DNA of 64,000 nucleotides, taken from positions 720,001-784,000 of the forward strand of contig CAJNDS010002379.1 in NCBI GenBank assembly GCA_905221605.1, in the 5' to 3' direction. Below, one piece after another: positions 11,010-21,489 of the stretch (within the stretch, counting starts at the first letter, position 1; each line of letters starts with the position of its first letter). This DNA comes from Symbiodinium natans. Taxonomy: Eukaryota; Sar; Dinophyceae; Suessiales; Symbiodiniaceae. The notes under the pieces were generated by a model, which was not told where the DNA came from, did not search any database, and worked only from the letters and a program-made list of their open reading frames with translations. A program made the position numbers and the translations under genes.

Positions 11010-11198
11010 ACCTACACCCTAGACCCTAAACCCTAAACTCTAACCCTGTTCTGTGGCACTGGCCATGGTGGACCGGCTTGATTGTCGTGCTTCGCCTGGT
11101 GCTTTCAGGTGCTGTAGCCGATGCGTAGGTTTAGGGCTTAGGGCTTAGGGCTTAGGGCTTAGGGTTTAGGGTTTAGGGTTTAGGGTTTAGGGTGCAGG
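11010..11198. repeat. Convergent telomeric cassette, core 11050-11126
   Basis: Minus: AG|G at 11095, 17-codon frame AKHDNQAGPPWPVPQNR, then GTTAGA at 11044. The right arm begins with four CTTAGGG variant units. Confidence 0.75.
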
Positions 11199-11880
11199 GT
11201 GTTGCGGTTGAAGGTTTAAGGTTCAGGGTTTAGGACTTGGGGTATAGGGTTTTGAAACCAGGCTTCAGGACTTTCGGGGCTTAAGCCTTACAAAGTCGCA
11301 TCCCCTAGACCAAATACTAAATCCTCAACTCTAAGCCCTAAAACCTAAACCCTGAAGCCTACACCCCTAAAACCCGAACCCTAAACCCTCAACCCTAAAT
11401 GCTAAACGCTAAACGCTAAGCGCTAAACCCTAAAGCTTAGTGTTCGGGGTTCCCCATCCCTGACACCACCAGAACCCTACACTCTGAACCCTGAATGGTG
11501 TAAAACGTGACCCCAGCAGAAGCGCACTGCTCTCGCAAGTTCAAAAGAACATGACGTTTCTCTTAAAACCCAAGAAGTGCTTTAGAGCTTGGGTTTAGAG
11601 TTTAGAGCTACAAGGTTTAGACCTGCGAAACTCAAGCCCTAAACCCTAAACTGAGTTGTGCTTACAACCCTTTGAAATTGTTTTATGAATAGGTTCCCTT
11701 CTAAAGAAAGAAGTGAAAAATTAATCTCAAAGCATAACCCAGTAACCTCATAAGAGCACACATGATCCTGGAGTAGGGAGAGGTTCCCTAAAACAAGTTT
11801 CTGTAAGGAGCTAGAACCAGGTTTCCCTCGTGCCCTAAAATAGGGTCTTTGCTTTCGGCGAAAAATTACGGACAGGGTTT
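11199..11880. other. Degenerate telomeric words and a unique AT-richer spacer
   Basis: Degenerate words run to about 11,430. A mostly unique segment (11,640-11,870) has no convincing frame and no inverted repeat I could see. Confidence 0.6.
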
Positions 11881-11994
11881 AGGGTTTAGGGTTTATAGGG
11901 TTTATAGGGTTTATAGGGTTTATAGGGTTTATAGGGTTTATAGGGTTTATAGGGTTTATAGGGTTTATAGGGTTTATAGGGTTTATAGGGTTTC
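11881..11994 (+). repeat. TTTATAGGG nonamer array
   Basis: About 11 perfect copies of the 9-bp variant TTTATAGGG, a telomere word with TA inserted. The same nonamer reappears at 25,260-25,405. Confidence 0.95.
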
Positions 11995-12092
11995 GGGTTT
12001 AGGGTTCAGGGTCTAGAGTTTAGGGTTACTTCAAGTCAAGCACCCATCGGTGTCGACAAAGCGAATACTATGATCGAGCAGAGGTCGAGTGA

Positions 12093-12341
12093 TCATGCAT
12101 AGCTGTATGATGCTGATGAGCTGTGTCTCTCATTCACAGCCACGCTACCTTCGTCCTCACCCAACCGAGCGGCCATCACAATGAATACGTTCTGAAGAGA
12201 CGGCCAAGCAGGGAACATTACGCATCGGCAGAACAGCGACTCCTCAACGCTCTTTGGGTGGCTGCATGCTGGTACGCTGTACTGACACCTTCTTCCTTCC
12301 GCATTCTTTGTTGATGACTGCCACCATTGAGGCGGGACATC
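12093..12341 (-). CDS. Unidentified open segment, possible exon
   Basis: 83 codons on the minus strand from an AG|G at 12341 to TGA. Parts read DVPPQWWQSSTKNAEGRRCQ, CSHPKSVEESLFCRCVMFPA and VFIVMAARLGEDEGSVAVNE. A 63-codon plus frame overlaps (12,123-12,314). The segment is unique and telomere-word-free; no family recognised. Confidence 0.38.
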   Translation of the reverse strand, partial: DVPPQWWQSSTKNAEGRRCQYSVPACSHPKSVEESLFCRCVMFPAWPSLQNVFIVMAARLGEDEGSVAVNERHSSSASYSYA

Positions 12342-12396
12342 CTGGGATCTAGGCAAGAGGGCTCCGAAGTTCGGGAAACTCTAGATCATAAACCCT

Positions 12397-12655
12397 AGAT
12401 AGTAAACCCTAAACCCTAAACCCTAAACCCTGAACCCTGAACCCTGAACCCTAAACCCTAAACCCTAAACCCTAAACCCTAAAGTTTTTGGGGTCTTGAA
12501 GAGGTTCAAGGGTCTTCAGAAGCGGGCCTGGTGCGAGTTCTGCACCACTGGGGTGGGCGCGCCACCTCGGGCAAGCCAGACCACTCAGAGACCCCGGGTT
12601 CGGGGTTTGGGGGTTTAGGGTTTAGGGTTTAGGGTTTAGGGTTTAGGGTTTGGGG
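12397..12655. repeat. Convergent telomeric cassette, core 12486-12602
   Basis: Plus strand: after CTTCAG a frame begins KRAWCEFCTTGVGAPPR, a WCxxC arrangement that resembles the zinc-binding segment I recall from dinoflagellate copia polyproteins. The link is inference. The minus strand is also open (WSGLPEVARPPQWCRTRTRP). Confidence 0.72.
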
Positions 12656-13294
12656 CGCTTTAAGGTTGAGGGTTTAGGGTTTGGGGTGGTTTAAGGTTTA
12701 GGGTTTAGGGTTTCGAGTTTAGGTTTAATGCTTTAGGGCGAAGCCCTAAACCCAAAACCGTGAGTTTTTTGGGGTTATGTCGACCCTCAGTCCTAGCAAT
12801 GGTTCCCTTGCGAGCATCTTCGAGTCATGGGGGCTTCTGAACCCCCAAGCCCTAAGCCCTGAGGGGTTTAGGGTTTAGGGTTTAGGGTTTAGTGTTTAGG
12901 GTTTAGGCCTAAACCCCTCAACCCCCAAACCCCTCAACCCCGCAGCCCTACACCCGAAAAGCCTGAACCCTAACTCCCTAGAAGGTTTTGGGGTTGCATG
13001 GCTTAGGTCTTACGTGTTGAGAGGTTTTTAGGGATTCAGGCACGCCTTGGAGGCACTTCTGGGTAGCCAGCAACCACACTTGCTGTACAGCGGAACCACA
13101 AACACTAAACCCCAAACCCCAAAACCCTAAACATCCAAACCTAAAATCTAAACCCTAAGCATCCCTAAACCCTAAACCCTAAATCTAAACCCACAACCAC
13201 AGTGTTTGGGGTGTCGAGCCTCGACTTCTGCCCAAATAGGGCCCTCACATAGCCCGACATTCGGCTTGACGCCGCGCCCTCTTGGGAGGGGCCT
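12656..13294. repeat. Degenerate words, head-to-head junction, exon-like core
   Basis: At about 12,900-12,915 a G-strand and a C-strand run meet at the palindrome TTTAGGCCTAAA with no spacer. 13,205-13,285 is a unique GC-rich piece (minus AASSRMSGYVRALFGQKSRL open) beside CCCTAAA words. Confidence 0.65.
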
Positions 13295-13575
13295 AAACCC
13301 TAAACCTTAAACGCTAAGCCCTAAGCCCTAAGCCCTAAGCCCTAAGCCCTAAGCCCTAAGCCCTAAGCCCTAAACCCTAAACCCTAAACCCTAAACCCTA
13401 AACCCTCAACTTAACCCTGAAACCCATTTGGGGTGGGAGTTGCCTGGGCCCCCGGCGATCCCACATTGCCACTTTCGCCGGGCACGTTTACATGGGGGTT
13501 GGCAGACGCGTGGGGTAGGGTTAGGATCGTGGGTTTAGGTTTCGGGTTTAGGGCTTCAGGTGTAGGGTTTCGGGC
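13295..13575. repeat. Convergent telomeric cassette, core 13426-13515
   Basis: The left arm holds nine CCCTAAG variant units (about 13,309-13,370), then CCCTAAA. The core is 90 bp. The right arm is degenerate and grades into more than 300 bp of TTTAGGG variants. Confidence 0.72.
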
Positions 13576-13969
13576 TTCAGGACTCTAGAGCTGTAGGTTT
13601 TAGGGCTTCGGGGTTTAGGGTTTTCGGCTTTAGGGCTTTAGGCTATTGGGTTTTAGGGCTTTAGGGTTCGGGCAGGTTTTAGGGTCTTGGGGTTTTGGGG
13701 TTCAGCGTTTTGGGGTTGTGGGGGAGGGTTTTTCGGGTGTTGGGGTGTTGGGTTTTAGGGTTCAGGGTTTTATGGATGGACCCTGAGTCCATACAGCCTA
13801 GTCCAGGGTTTGAGGCTTTAGGGTTTAGGGTTTAGGGTTTAGGGGGGGCTGTAAGAGAGTCAGCAGGTTTGTTTGTAGGGATTTGGGTTTGGAGGGCTTC
13901 GATGAGCCCAGATTAATTAGCACAGGCTTTCGGCACTGCTGCTAACTTCTTTTAAAGGTTTTAACCCGA

Positions 13970-14190
13970 AAACCCTAAACCCTAAACCCTCCTAAACCCT
14001 CCTAAACCCTAAACCCTAAGCCCTAAACCCTAAACGCGTTTGCTTAAAGCTTGGGGCAGTCTGAGCTCCAAACGCTACACCTTAGGATAAACAAACGCCC
14101 AGCACTAGCAGAGCTCTGAGCTTCCACCGGCGACGATGAAGAGGTATAGGGCGCTTAGGGTTTAGGGTTTAGGGTTGAGGGTCTAGGGTT
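13970..14190. repeat. Convergent telomeric cassette, core 14039-14153
   Basis: 115 bp core with open frames on both strands and no clear splice edges. Arms are short. Confidence 0.6.
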
Positions 14191-14978
14191 GATGAGGGGT
14201 TTAGAGTTTAGGACTTAGTGCTTAGGCTAGTCACGGGTGTATGGGGTTCATACGGTTTTGGGGTCAAAGTCCTTAGGGTCTTCAGGCTAAGGGTTATTAA
14301 CAAGCCTACAAAAGCTAGGCCCATGCAAGTTCGGTTCTTTCTCACACAAGGAGGCTTGCCCTCCGCCCGTCACTAGGTTGTTCAGGAACCACTGGGGAAA
14401 AGTATGTCAATTTTTCTCGTGTTGCGCCTAAGAATGCACAACGAACCCCACAAGCAAGAAACCCAAACTATCCGACATCCAAAGCCCCTCAGTTCCTAAG
14501 CGCTCGCATCCTGAAACCCTAAACCTCAAACCCTTAAACCCTAAACCCTAAACTCTAAACCCTATAAACTCTAAACCCTAAACCCTACACCCTAAACCCA
14601 AACCCTAAACCCACAACTCCAGCCCCGACCTCCTGTCCCTAGCGCCTATGAGGTTCCAGGGTTTCAGGATGTACGGGTTTCGGGATGTATATGGGTTTAA
14701 GGTTCAGGGGCCCGCAATCTGCCCTAAACCCTATAAAGACCTACGCCCACAAAGACAAAAAGCAAACTAATTCTCAACTCAGAAGCCGAAAACCAGGCAG
14801 AATTGCCCCAGTTGCTTGTGAACCCTTGAAACAGTAAACCCGCGGACTCCCCTAAGCTGGAAAATTAACCCCTACACCCCCATTGACCCCCCAAGCCCTA
14901 AGCCCCAAACCCTCAACCCCTAAGCCCTAGAAACGCTTAGGAACTCAGAGTTTGAGGCTTGGAGGATTCTTCCCCTGA
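14191..14978. repeat. Unique spacer and degenerate C-strand words
   Basis: 14,230-14,460 is mostly unique without a convincing frame. 14,490-14,978 is degenerate CCCTAAA. Confidence 0.55.
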
Positions 14979-15325
14979 ACCCTAAACCCTAAACCCTGAG
15001 CCCTAAACCCTACACCCTAAACCCTAAACCCTAAACCCTAAACCCTAAACCCTAAACCCTGAAGGTGGCGGTGGGTCAAGCACCTCGCACACTTGGACTG
15101 AGTTCTGATGTTCCTCGGAGAAGGGCTTCGGGACAAAAATCTGGTCTAGGGTCTTACAGAAGGGGGTTTAGGAGTTTAGGGTCTTACAGTGGGGGGTTTA
15201 GGAGTTTAGGGTCTTGCAGTAAGGGGGTTTAGGAGTTTAGATAGGGTTTGGGTTTCGGGTTCAGGGTTTAGGGATTGAGGGTTTAGGGATTGAGGGCGCA
15301 GGGGGATTTAGGGGACGCAGGGTTT
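14979..15325. repeat. Convergent telomeric cassette with 30-bp tandem repeat, core 15064-15150
   Basis: Minus: AG|G at 15113 opens a 10-codon frame (EHQNSVQVCE) ending at GTGCTT. The right arm includes three copies of a 30-31 bp unit around GGTCTTACAG...GGTTTAGGAG (about 15,150-15,240). Confidence 0.68.
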
Positions 15326-15785
15326 AGGGTTTAGGGCTTGGGGCGTTAGCGCTGTTTAACTTCTGGGTTGAGGGGTTTAGGGTTCGGGTTCTGGGGGGGC
15401 TCGAAGCTTGCAGGGCTTCAGGAATTCAGGGGCACTAGGGGTGCAATGACTGGAGCGACGGTTTTGGGAGCTTTTGGGTGCATTGTTTGGGTATCAGGGT
15501 CTTCGCGGGCTCCCGGGATTGTTGTGTGGAGTGGTTTAGGGTTTGGGGTTTGGGGTTTAGGGTTTAGGGTTGAGGGTTTAAGGTTTAGGGTTTCGGGTTT
15601 CGGGTCCAAGTTGCACGGCTCAGGTAGGGACCGAGGTGGCGCACGGCTTTTGACATCGGGGTTCCGGGTTTAGGGTTTAGGTCAGGTTTGCTTCTGCGTC
15701 GCTAGGCCAGGCCCAACAGCTCGGAATAGAACAAACGGGGGAACCCTAAACCCTAAACCCTAAACCGGGCACCCTTTCTTGCTTT
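15326..15785. repeat. Degenerate words around a unique GC-rich piece
   Basis: TTTAGGG variants to about 15,600; 15,600-15,660 and 15,690-15,745 are unique. The 101-codon plus frame (15,368-15,673) is mostly translated telomere words and is not called. Confidence 0.55.
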
Positions 15786-15870
15786 CAAATGGGTATGTAA
15801 CCCAAGGATCCCAAATATCCCCCCACTCCTCCCGAAGGCTCCCTAAGCTTCCCTCAGTTCCCTTTTAACT
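15786..15870 (+). repeat. Dispersed family E, copy 1
   Basis: Shares GGGTATGTAACCCAAGG, TACTCCCCAC/CTCC, CCCTAAGCTTCCCT with 17,016-17,100 and 31,918-32,035, and on the minus strand with 35,764-35,818. Confidence 0.8.
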
Positions 15871-16024
15871 AAGACCCTATACCCTAAAAGACTTAAGGCC
15901 TCGAGACCGTGTCATTTCCATGCTGTCCGCAGACGCCATGGGCTGGATCGCATAAAACCCTATAACCCTAAAACCCCTTTACCCCAGGGCTGCTCCCCCC
16001 TGCGCCAGAAAGTGCAGAAGGATA

Positions 16025-16053
16025 GACACACACACACACACACACACACACAC
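16025..16053. repeat. (AC)n microsatellite
   Basis: About 14 AC units immediately before a TTTAGGG array (16,054-16,182). A shorter (AC) tract is at 16,431-16,443. Confidence 0.95.
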
Positions 16054-16182
16054 GGTTTAGGGCTTAGGGTTTACGGTTTAGGGTTTAGGGTTTAGGGTCA
16101 AGGTTTTGGGGTTTAGGGTTTAGGGTTTAGGGTGTAGGGTTTAGGGTTTAGGGTTTAGGGTTTAGGGTTTAGGGTTTAGGGA
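16054..16182 (+). repeat. TTTAGGG array
   Basis: About 18 units, near-perfect in the second half. Confidence 0.92.
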
Positions 16183-16440
16183 CGACCCTCGAAGACGTTA
16201 GTAGGTGTTCACACATGCTCTGCAAGCTGTATTCATTCAAGCTCGGATCTTGCGCTCGCGAGCACGGCGAAACTGCAGGTACGTCTGGCTGCTCAGGCCA
16301 GATTTCAGCACGATCCTTGACCCTCTTCGTTGGGCCAATGGTCGAGGTCGTGGGTGATCTCCCTACTTTCTCAGTGGAGATTCCTGTATGAGGTTGTTGT
16401 TATCTGAAACTCTTTGCAAACAGAGCGTACACACACACAC
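16183..16440. other. Unique segment, possible exon on minus strand
   Basis: About 240 bp free of telomere words. Minus: AG|G at 16362 opens EITHDLDHWPNEEG to GTCAAG at 16321. A second minus stretch reads SARSELE-type short frames. Family not recognised. Confidence 0.35.
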
Positions 16441-16576
16441 ACACCCTAGAACCCGAAATCCGTACACCCTTGTTGACCGGTTTAGGGCTTAGGGGTTTCA
16501 GACCCCTCCCTATACCCGAAAGAAAGCCTCCCCCCCCCCCACCCCGAGAGTTGCCAAAGGGTTTAGGGTTGTCGGG

Positions 16577-16597
16577 TGGGGGGGGGGGGGGGGGGAG
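16577..16597. repeat. Poly-G tract
   Basis: A run of about 19 G within G-strand telomere words. Length is likely to vary between reads. Confidence 0.9.
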
Positions 16598-17015
16598 GCG
16601 TGAAGTTTTTAGGGGTTTTAGGCTTCAGGGTTTTTTAGGTGTTGAGGGTTTTGGTGTGTGTGGGGGGTTGAAGTTTGGGGCCTTAGGTTTGGGGTTTTCT
16701 AGGGATTAGGATTTAGGTGTTTTGGTTTGGGTTTAGAGTTTAGGGTTTAAGTTTAGGTTTAGGGTGAGGGTTTAGGGTTTAGGGTTTTAGGGTTTTAGGG
16801 TCTCGGCTTTCCCTCAAGGCCCCCCGGCCGTTCTGATGGCCTCGCCGCGGTCGAGCTTCACGATGCACCTTAAGAGGCTTAAGAAGGGTTTTCTTTGAAG
16901 GGTTTAAGGTTTAGGGTTTAAGGTTTAAGGTGTAAGGTTTAAGGTTTAAGGTTCAGGGGGTTATCGTAGAGTTTCAGGGGGTTATCGTAGAGTTCTTAGG
17001 GGCAGGCGGGTTCAA
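16598..17015. repeat. Degenerate TTTAGGG words
   Basis: Variants include TTTAAGG and GGTTTAAGG. A 22-bp segment with GGGGGTTATCGTAGAGTT is duplicated in tandem at 16,963-17,005. A unique 60 bp piece lies at 16,803-16,865. Confidence 0.7.
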
Positions 17016-17100
17016 GGGGGGTATGTAACCCAAGGTCAGGCTCCCTAAGCTTCCCTAAGGCTCCCTAGGTACCTACCCCTTGAACCCCCTCCCTCAAGAG
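17016..17100 (+). repeat. Dispersed family E, copy 2
   Basis: Same words as 15,786-15,870, with inverted flanks AGGTTCAAGGGG-type / CCCCTTGAACCC, suggesting a MITE-like unit. It abuts the 3' end of the copia fragment. Confidence 0.78.
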
Positions 17101-17117
17101 CCCCACAAGCTAGGGTT

Positions 17118-17458
17118 GAGGGATGAGCTCCCAGCCCTTAGCTAGGTTCTCCTTTGGTCCAGCCATCTCAAAATCATCAACATAAACCGCAAGCAGCAGC
17201 TTAAGCGCAGGATGATAGAAGACCGATGGCCCAGCGGCAGGAAACACCAACTCGAAGCCGACTCCTCTGAGCCTCTTCTCACAATGTTGCTCCCAGAAGC
17301 CCCCAGTATCGGGGTGTCCGTACAGTGCAAGTCGCAGGCGAACCACTGGGTCACGGTACTTTGCCGATCCATTCCTTCGGCCAACGTTCTTTAGGTAGAC
17401 GAACCCATGTATCGGCCCCTTTTGGGGTAGTTTGGGTATAGGCTAGCTTACCGTCATC
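17118..17458 (-). pseudogene. Ty1/copia reverse transcriptase fragment, frameshifted
   Basis: Minus-strand translation gives, in order, LAYTQ, TWVRLPKERWPKEWIGK, then after a one-base insertion near 17,365, YRDPVVRLRLALYGHPDTGG, FWEQHCEKRL, and LLLAVYVDDFEMAGPKENLA. YVDD is the catalytic-site motif of RVT_2 (copia) polymerases; ALYGHPD and the AGPKENLA tail are typical of the family. An intact polyprotein would be over 1,000 residues; here about 115 codons remain, broken by a frameshift upstream and cut off at the family E repeat downstream. It is a dead retrotransposon remnant and the firmest protein homology in the window. Confidence 0.88.
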
Positions 17459-17765
17459 TGTTGAACATCATGACCTGGAGCGTGACCGTGCGCGTCAAGG
17501 ACGTTGTCGGCTTCCCATTGTTGCCGGGCTAGACCCGAGCTCGCTGAACTTGTGATTTGTCAGGTGCTAGAAGAGGTTGTTAACGGGCTCAAACGGGCTT
17601 TAGAGGGGCTTAAAGGGAGTCACCAGGCAGTTGTTGAAGGGTGTCTGCTCTTAAAGCACTTGTCCCAAACCCCAACAGCACTCAAAAAAACACCAACACT
17701 AAGGACATTGAAACCAAAACTCAGCTGGTACCCTTAAGTTCTGTCACTAAAGAGTTCCCTTTACG
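17459..17765. other. Unique spacer
   Basis: About 300 bp without telomere arrays. A 77-codon plus frame (17,504-17,737, with LVICQVLEEVVNGLKRALEG) is open but unrecognised. The interval may hold more eroded retrotransposon sequence upstream of the RT fragment. Confidence 0.35.
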
Positions 17766-17891
17766 GTTTGGGGTTTAGAGTTTAGGGTTTAGGGTGACCA
17801 AATCGATCTTGAGAAAAGTATCCCCAAACCAGGGGGTGCAACCTATGGGGTCCAGATTGGATGCCCAGGAAGCCCAAAAGCCCTTTGGTAG

Positions 17892-18079
17892 GCCAGGGTT
17901 TAGGGTTTAGGGTTTAGGGTTTAGGGTTTAGGGTTTAGGGTTTAGGGTTTAGGGTTTAGGGTTTAGGGTTTAGGGTTTAGGGTTTAGGGTTTAGGTTTTA
18001 GGTTTTAGGGTTTAGGGTTAGAGTTTAGGGTTTAGGGTTCAGGGCTTAGGGTTCAGGGTTTAGGGTTTTAGGGTTTAGG
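17892..18079 (+). repeat. Long TTTAGGG array
   Basis: About 15 perfect units, then variants, running directly into a family D element. Confidence 0.93.
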
Positions 18080-18161
18080 GTACCCTTTGCAGGGTAGGTT
18101 GCTGTATAAGGGAACCTGGAACCTTAACAGAAGGGCAAAAGGGCACCACCGTGCTACCAAG
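18080..18161. mobile_element. Family D element, uninterrupted copy
   Basis: GGTACCCTTTGCAGGG... AAGGGAACCTGGAAC ... AAAGGGCACC ... GTGCTACCAAG. The copy at 30,924-31,100 has the same two ends but a telomeric array in its middle. Confidence 0.78.
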
Positions 18162-18483
18162 AGCCCCTGAACCCTAATGCTCTACTTGTGGGTGGCTCGG
18201 GCCTTAGTGCCTTTTGGACGTTCAGGTTCCAAAAGCTCAAAACACCTGAGCCTTGCCTGGGGCAAACGCGGGTTGGGGTTTGGGGTTTAGGGGTTTAGGG
18301 CTTTACAGCTTGGGGTTTATAATTAAAGCTTTAGGGTTGGGGTTTAGGGCGTATGGGTTGGAGCTTTCAAGGTTTAAGGCTTCTGCTTTCCCACTGAAAG
18401 CCTGCGGAGGGGGAGCATGCCCAGCGACGAAGCTGTGGGGTTTAGGCTTTCGACTGGGGGGGGGGGGGAACCTGAGCCCGACT

Positions 18484-18805
18484 GGGGTTTAGGGTTTAGG
18501 GTTTAGGGTTTAGGGTGATTGGGGTTTTTGCAATTCTTTGTTGGCGGCTGCAAGAGCTTCGCAAGAACCTGTCATTTAGGGTTGGTAGGGCTTGTAGGGT
18601 TTAGAATGGCTCCCCAAGAAAGGATGTACGAGGGATGCTGGAAGAACCTGGAAACAAAAACAGGTTTCAGCTAAGGCCCAAACCCCAAACCCGAAACCCC
18701 AAACCCTAAAACCTAAACCCTGAACCCTAAACCCTAAACCCTTAAGCCCAAACCCTGAAGAATCCCGATCCTAAGCATCCCAACGCCTGAAGCCTGTCAC
18801 CCGGT
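18484..18805. repeat. Short arrays and degenerate words
   Basis: A few perfect TTTAGGG units at 18,486-18,516, then unique sequence to about 18,670 and CCCAAAC/CCCTAAA variants. No gene. Confidence 0.6.
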
Positions 18806-19035
18806 ATCCCTAAACCCTAAACCCTAAACCCTAAACCCTAAACCCTAAACCCTAAACCCTAAACCCTAAACCCTAAACCCTAAACCCTAAACCCTAAACC
18901 CTAAACCCTAAACCCGGGCCCTGGCGGTTCTCCAGGGCGGCCGTCTTTCTCAAAGGGCTGCACCTTGTCTTCTTCAGGGCTTTGGGGAGGGAAAAGCTGG
19001 GTTTAGGGTTTAGGGTTTCGGGTTTAGGGTTTAGG
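18806..19035. repeat. Convergent telomeric cassette, core 18917-18997
   Basis: The left arm is about 15 perfect CCCTAAA units, among the longest. 81 bp core, minus frame EDKVQPFEKDGRPGEPPGP open. Confidence 0.8.
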
Positions 19036-19571
19036 CATAACGCCTGGGCGCTAACCCCCGAGCGAATAGGTAGTGCCTAATCTACAGAACTTCCCAATAT
19101 GCGGCTTCCCAAGCTTGCTGAAGGGAGGATACACATTGTTGCCTAAGACAAACCAGTTTTCTTGAAAAAACGTCCTAGACGAAGCTGATAAAGCACAACG
19201 AAACCAAATCGTCAAAAAAACATTTTGGCTCAGTAAGTCTACTTCGTTCCCCAAGAAAGCCTGTTGTACTCCCCATGACCCACCTTCCTAGCCTTCCCTA
19301 AACCCTAAACCTAAACCCTAAACCCAAACCCTAGAAACCCTAGAAACCCTAGCAACCCTAGCAACCCTACTAACTAAGCCAAAATGAACTACTAGGAGAG
19401 GTACTAGCCCTGGTCTTTCTGGCGCCATCTAGACCCAACATAACCCACACCTTTTAACCCCAAACCCTCAACCGCAAACCCCAAACCCTACAACCCAAAC
19501 CCTGAACCCTAACCCCCAAACCCTAAAGCCCACCCACCCTAAACCCCAAACCCGAAACCTCCTGGATCCTT
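19036..19571. other. Unique AT-richer segment then degenerate words
   Basis: 19,040-19,290 is unique. A 67-codon minus frame (19,051-19,254) is open without recognisable family. From 19,290 CCCTAAA/CCCTAGAAA variants. Confidence 0.5.
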
Positions 19572-19768
19572 ACCCTAAACCCTAAACCCTTCTAGACGAA
19601 ACCCTGAGGGCTCCCCTTCCGTCCCTTCGTCTCTTGGGCCGCCCTGCGCGAATCACCATAGAGCCGGAGAAACCCCCGCAAAGTTTCTGGCAGCTCAGGG
19701 GGTGTAGGGTTTAGGGTTTAGGGTTTAGGGTTTAGGGTTTAGGGTTTAGGGTTTAGGGTTTAGGGTTG
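19572..19768. repeat. Convergent telomeric cassette, core 19591-19703
   Basis: 113 bp core. Minus: AG at 19694-19695 then LPETLRGFLRLYGDSRRAAQ, about 30 codons, to GTTTCG at 19602. Right arm nine perfect TTTAGGG. Confidence 0.75.
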
Positions 19769-20136
19769 TCGTCAGGGGCTTTGGGGTTTAGGGTTTAGGG
19801 AGTTGAGGGTTTAGGGGGGGTTTAGGCGGGGCTTAGGGATGTGGGGGATTTAGAGATTTAGGGCTGTGGGGTTTGGGTTCCAGAAGCTTAGGAGGTTTAG
19901 AAGGCTTAGGGATTTAGGGACTTCAGGGTTTAGAGTTCCAGAGTTTTTGGGGTTCCAGAAGTTTACGGGGTCTGCGGGCTTTAGAGATTCAGGGGCTTTA
20001 GAGGTTTTGGGTTTAAGCCACTTAGGGATCTGGGGTTCCGGAATTTAAGAGGCTTAGGGATTTCGGCGTGAAGGGATTTCGGTCTGAGGATTTTGGTGCT
20101 TTAGGGCGCTTGAGGGGCTGTATTACGAAATGAGGG

Positions 20137-20160
20137 TCCCTGTTGGGCGCCCTATTATAA
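20137..20160. repeat. Perfect short hairpin
   Basis: GGCGCCCT and AGGGCGCC arms around an AT loop, inside a segment related to those at 29,770 and 59,140 (family G words such as TACGAAAT, GGGGTCC). Confidence 0.7.
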
Positions 20161-20492
20161 AGGGCGCCGTAGGACCCCAAAAGGGGCCCTAGTTTAGAGA
20201 ACGGCCAATTAGCAAATCTCCCAAGCTGATGAAAACCTAGCCTGAGCGCGCAAGGCGAACAGAAACACAAAACAAACACTTGAGGCTCCACGTGGGGGTT
20301 CAGGGTTTCGGGTTTAGGGTACCACCCCTGCAAAAAACTTAATGCAACAACTTAAACCCTGAGCCCCCAGCATACCCATTTTTGCATGGGCAAAGTGAGT
20401 TGGGCTTTTAGAGTTGGGGCGCTATTTCGCGTTTCGGGTCTAGGGTTTAGACATCACTTACAGGCTCAGGGGACTGAGCAAGCGGGCCGATA

Positions 20493-20572
20493 AGTCGGGA
20501 ACTATACTTCTAACTACTTCTAACCCCAATTAAGGTATCTATATCCCTGCTTGCTAGGTGCCCCGATCCAAG
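20493..20572 (-). mobile_element. Family B element, partial copy 3
   Basis: Shares TAACCCCAATTAAGGTA, TATATCCCTGCTT and GTGCC..GATCC with the copy at 10,281-10,421; the other end is not found. Confidence 0.65.
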
Positions 20573-20599
20573 CAGGGTTAAGGCTTAGACCCTAAACCC

Positions 20600-20740
20600 T
20601 AAACCCCAAACTCCAAACCCCAAACCCCAAGCCTTTGCCGAGAAGGTCTCGAACATCTGGAGCAAGAGGTTCTCGTACACCTTCCATCAGATTCTGGGCT
20701 GCCCAGCAAGCTGGCACCTTTTGCTTAGCAAGGTTACCAA
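20600..20740 (-). CDS. Exon-like GC-rich segment
   Basis: Minus: AAG|GTG at 20717 opens VPACWAAQNLMEGVREPLAP followed by DVRDLLGKG, about 27 codons, bounded by CCCCAAA words on the left and a short unique spacer on the right. No family recognised; exon status is inference. Confidence 0.38.
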
Positions 20741-21024
20741 ACCTTACCCGAAACCCTAAACCCTAAACCCCAAAAAGAAAAGACGCCGGGTTCGCCGGTT
20801 CAAAATCTCCTCCTTTAGTCTTTGAGGTACGCTCATTAAGCAGGGCCGCGACGCGGCTTATGGCTAAGTCCGTATGCAGCGCTCTGGAATGCTATGCGCC
20901 GGTCCGCACGCTAATTAAACCCTAGAGATTACAGCCTTCGATTTCAAGGTCTTCAGGTTTGGGATGAGTTTAGGGTTTAGGGTTTAGGATTCTTAGGGTT
21001 TAGGGTTTAGGTTTCGGGTTTATG

Positions 21025-21110
21025 TCTCCTCCTGAGATCGCTGCCTCGCGGTAGGGATGCTTCCCGAAGCACTTCTCGCACACCTCCTCCACGTTGACCT
21101 TATAGGAGAT
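21025..21110 (-). CDS. Exon-like segment with CxxC
   Basis: Minus: AG|G at 21098 opens VNVEEVCEKCFGKHPYRE (18 codons) to a GC-type donor at 21044; TTTAGGG words lie on both sides. The CEKC spacing is compatible with a zinc-binding turn but too short to name. Confidence 0.4.
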
Positions 21111-21210
21111 TGGGTTTAGGGTTTAGGGTTTAGGGTTTAGGGTCTAGGGTTTAGGGTTTAGGGTTTAGGGTTTAGGTTTAGGGTTTAGGGTTTAGGGTTT
21201 CTGAGTTTTC
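21111..21210 (+). repeat. TTTAGGG array
   Basis: About 13 units with single variants. Confidence 0.92.
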
Positions 21211-21489
21211 CAGGCAACTGCTCTAAACTCTTGAACCCCAAAGCCTAAACCCTCAAACCCCAGACTAGGCACCCAAATCCCAAACAGGTCAAAAGAAGAT
21301 CCGGCTCAACATAAAACTGCGATTTAGGGACAAGGTTTAAGGCCTAAACCCTAAACCCTAAACCCTAAGAACAAAGAATGGAGCCGGAGCTGCTTACTAC
21401 ATGAAGCCACATGGCGATCGAAGACGACTTGAAACCCGAACAGTCACGTGATGCTGGCATCCCACAAGACAAGTCTCAACCAGGCTGTC

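Noticed and set aside
19219-19232. Possible dinoflagellate spliced-leader relic
   Set aside because: Only CATTTTGGCTCA (12 bases of the 22-base leader) is present and the preceding bases do not match; most likely chance.
20795-20815. tRNA B-box-like word GGTTCAAAATC
   Set aside because: No matching A box, no cloverleaf pairing could be drawn around it.
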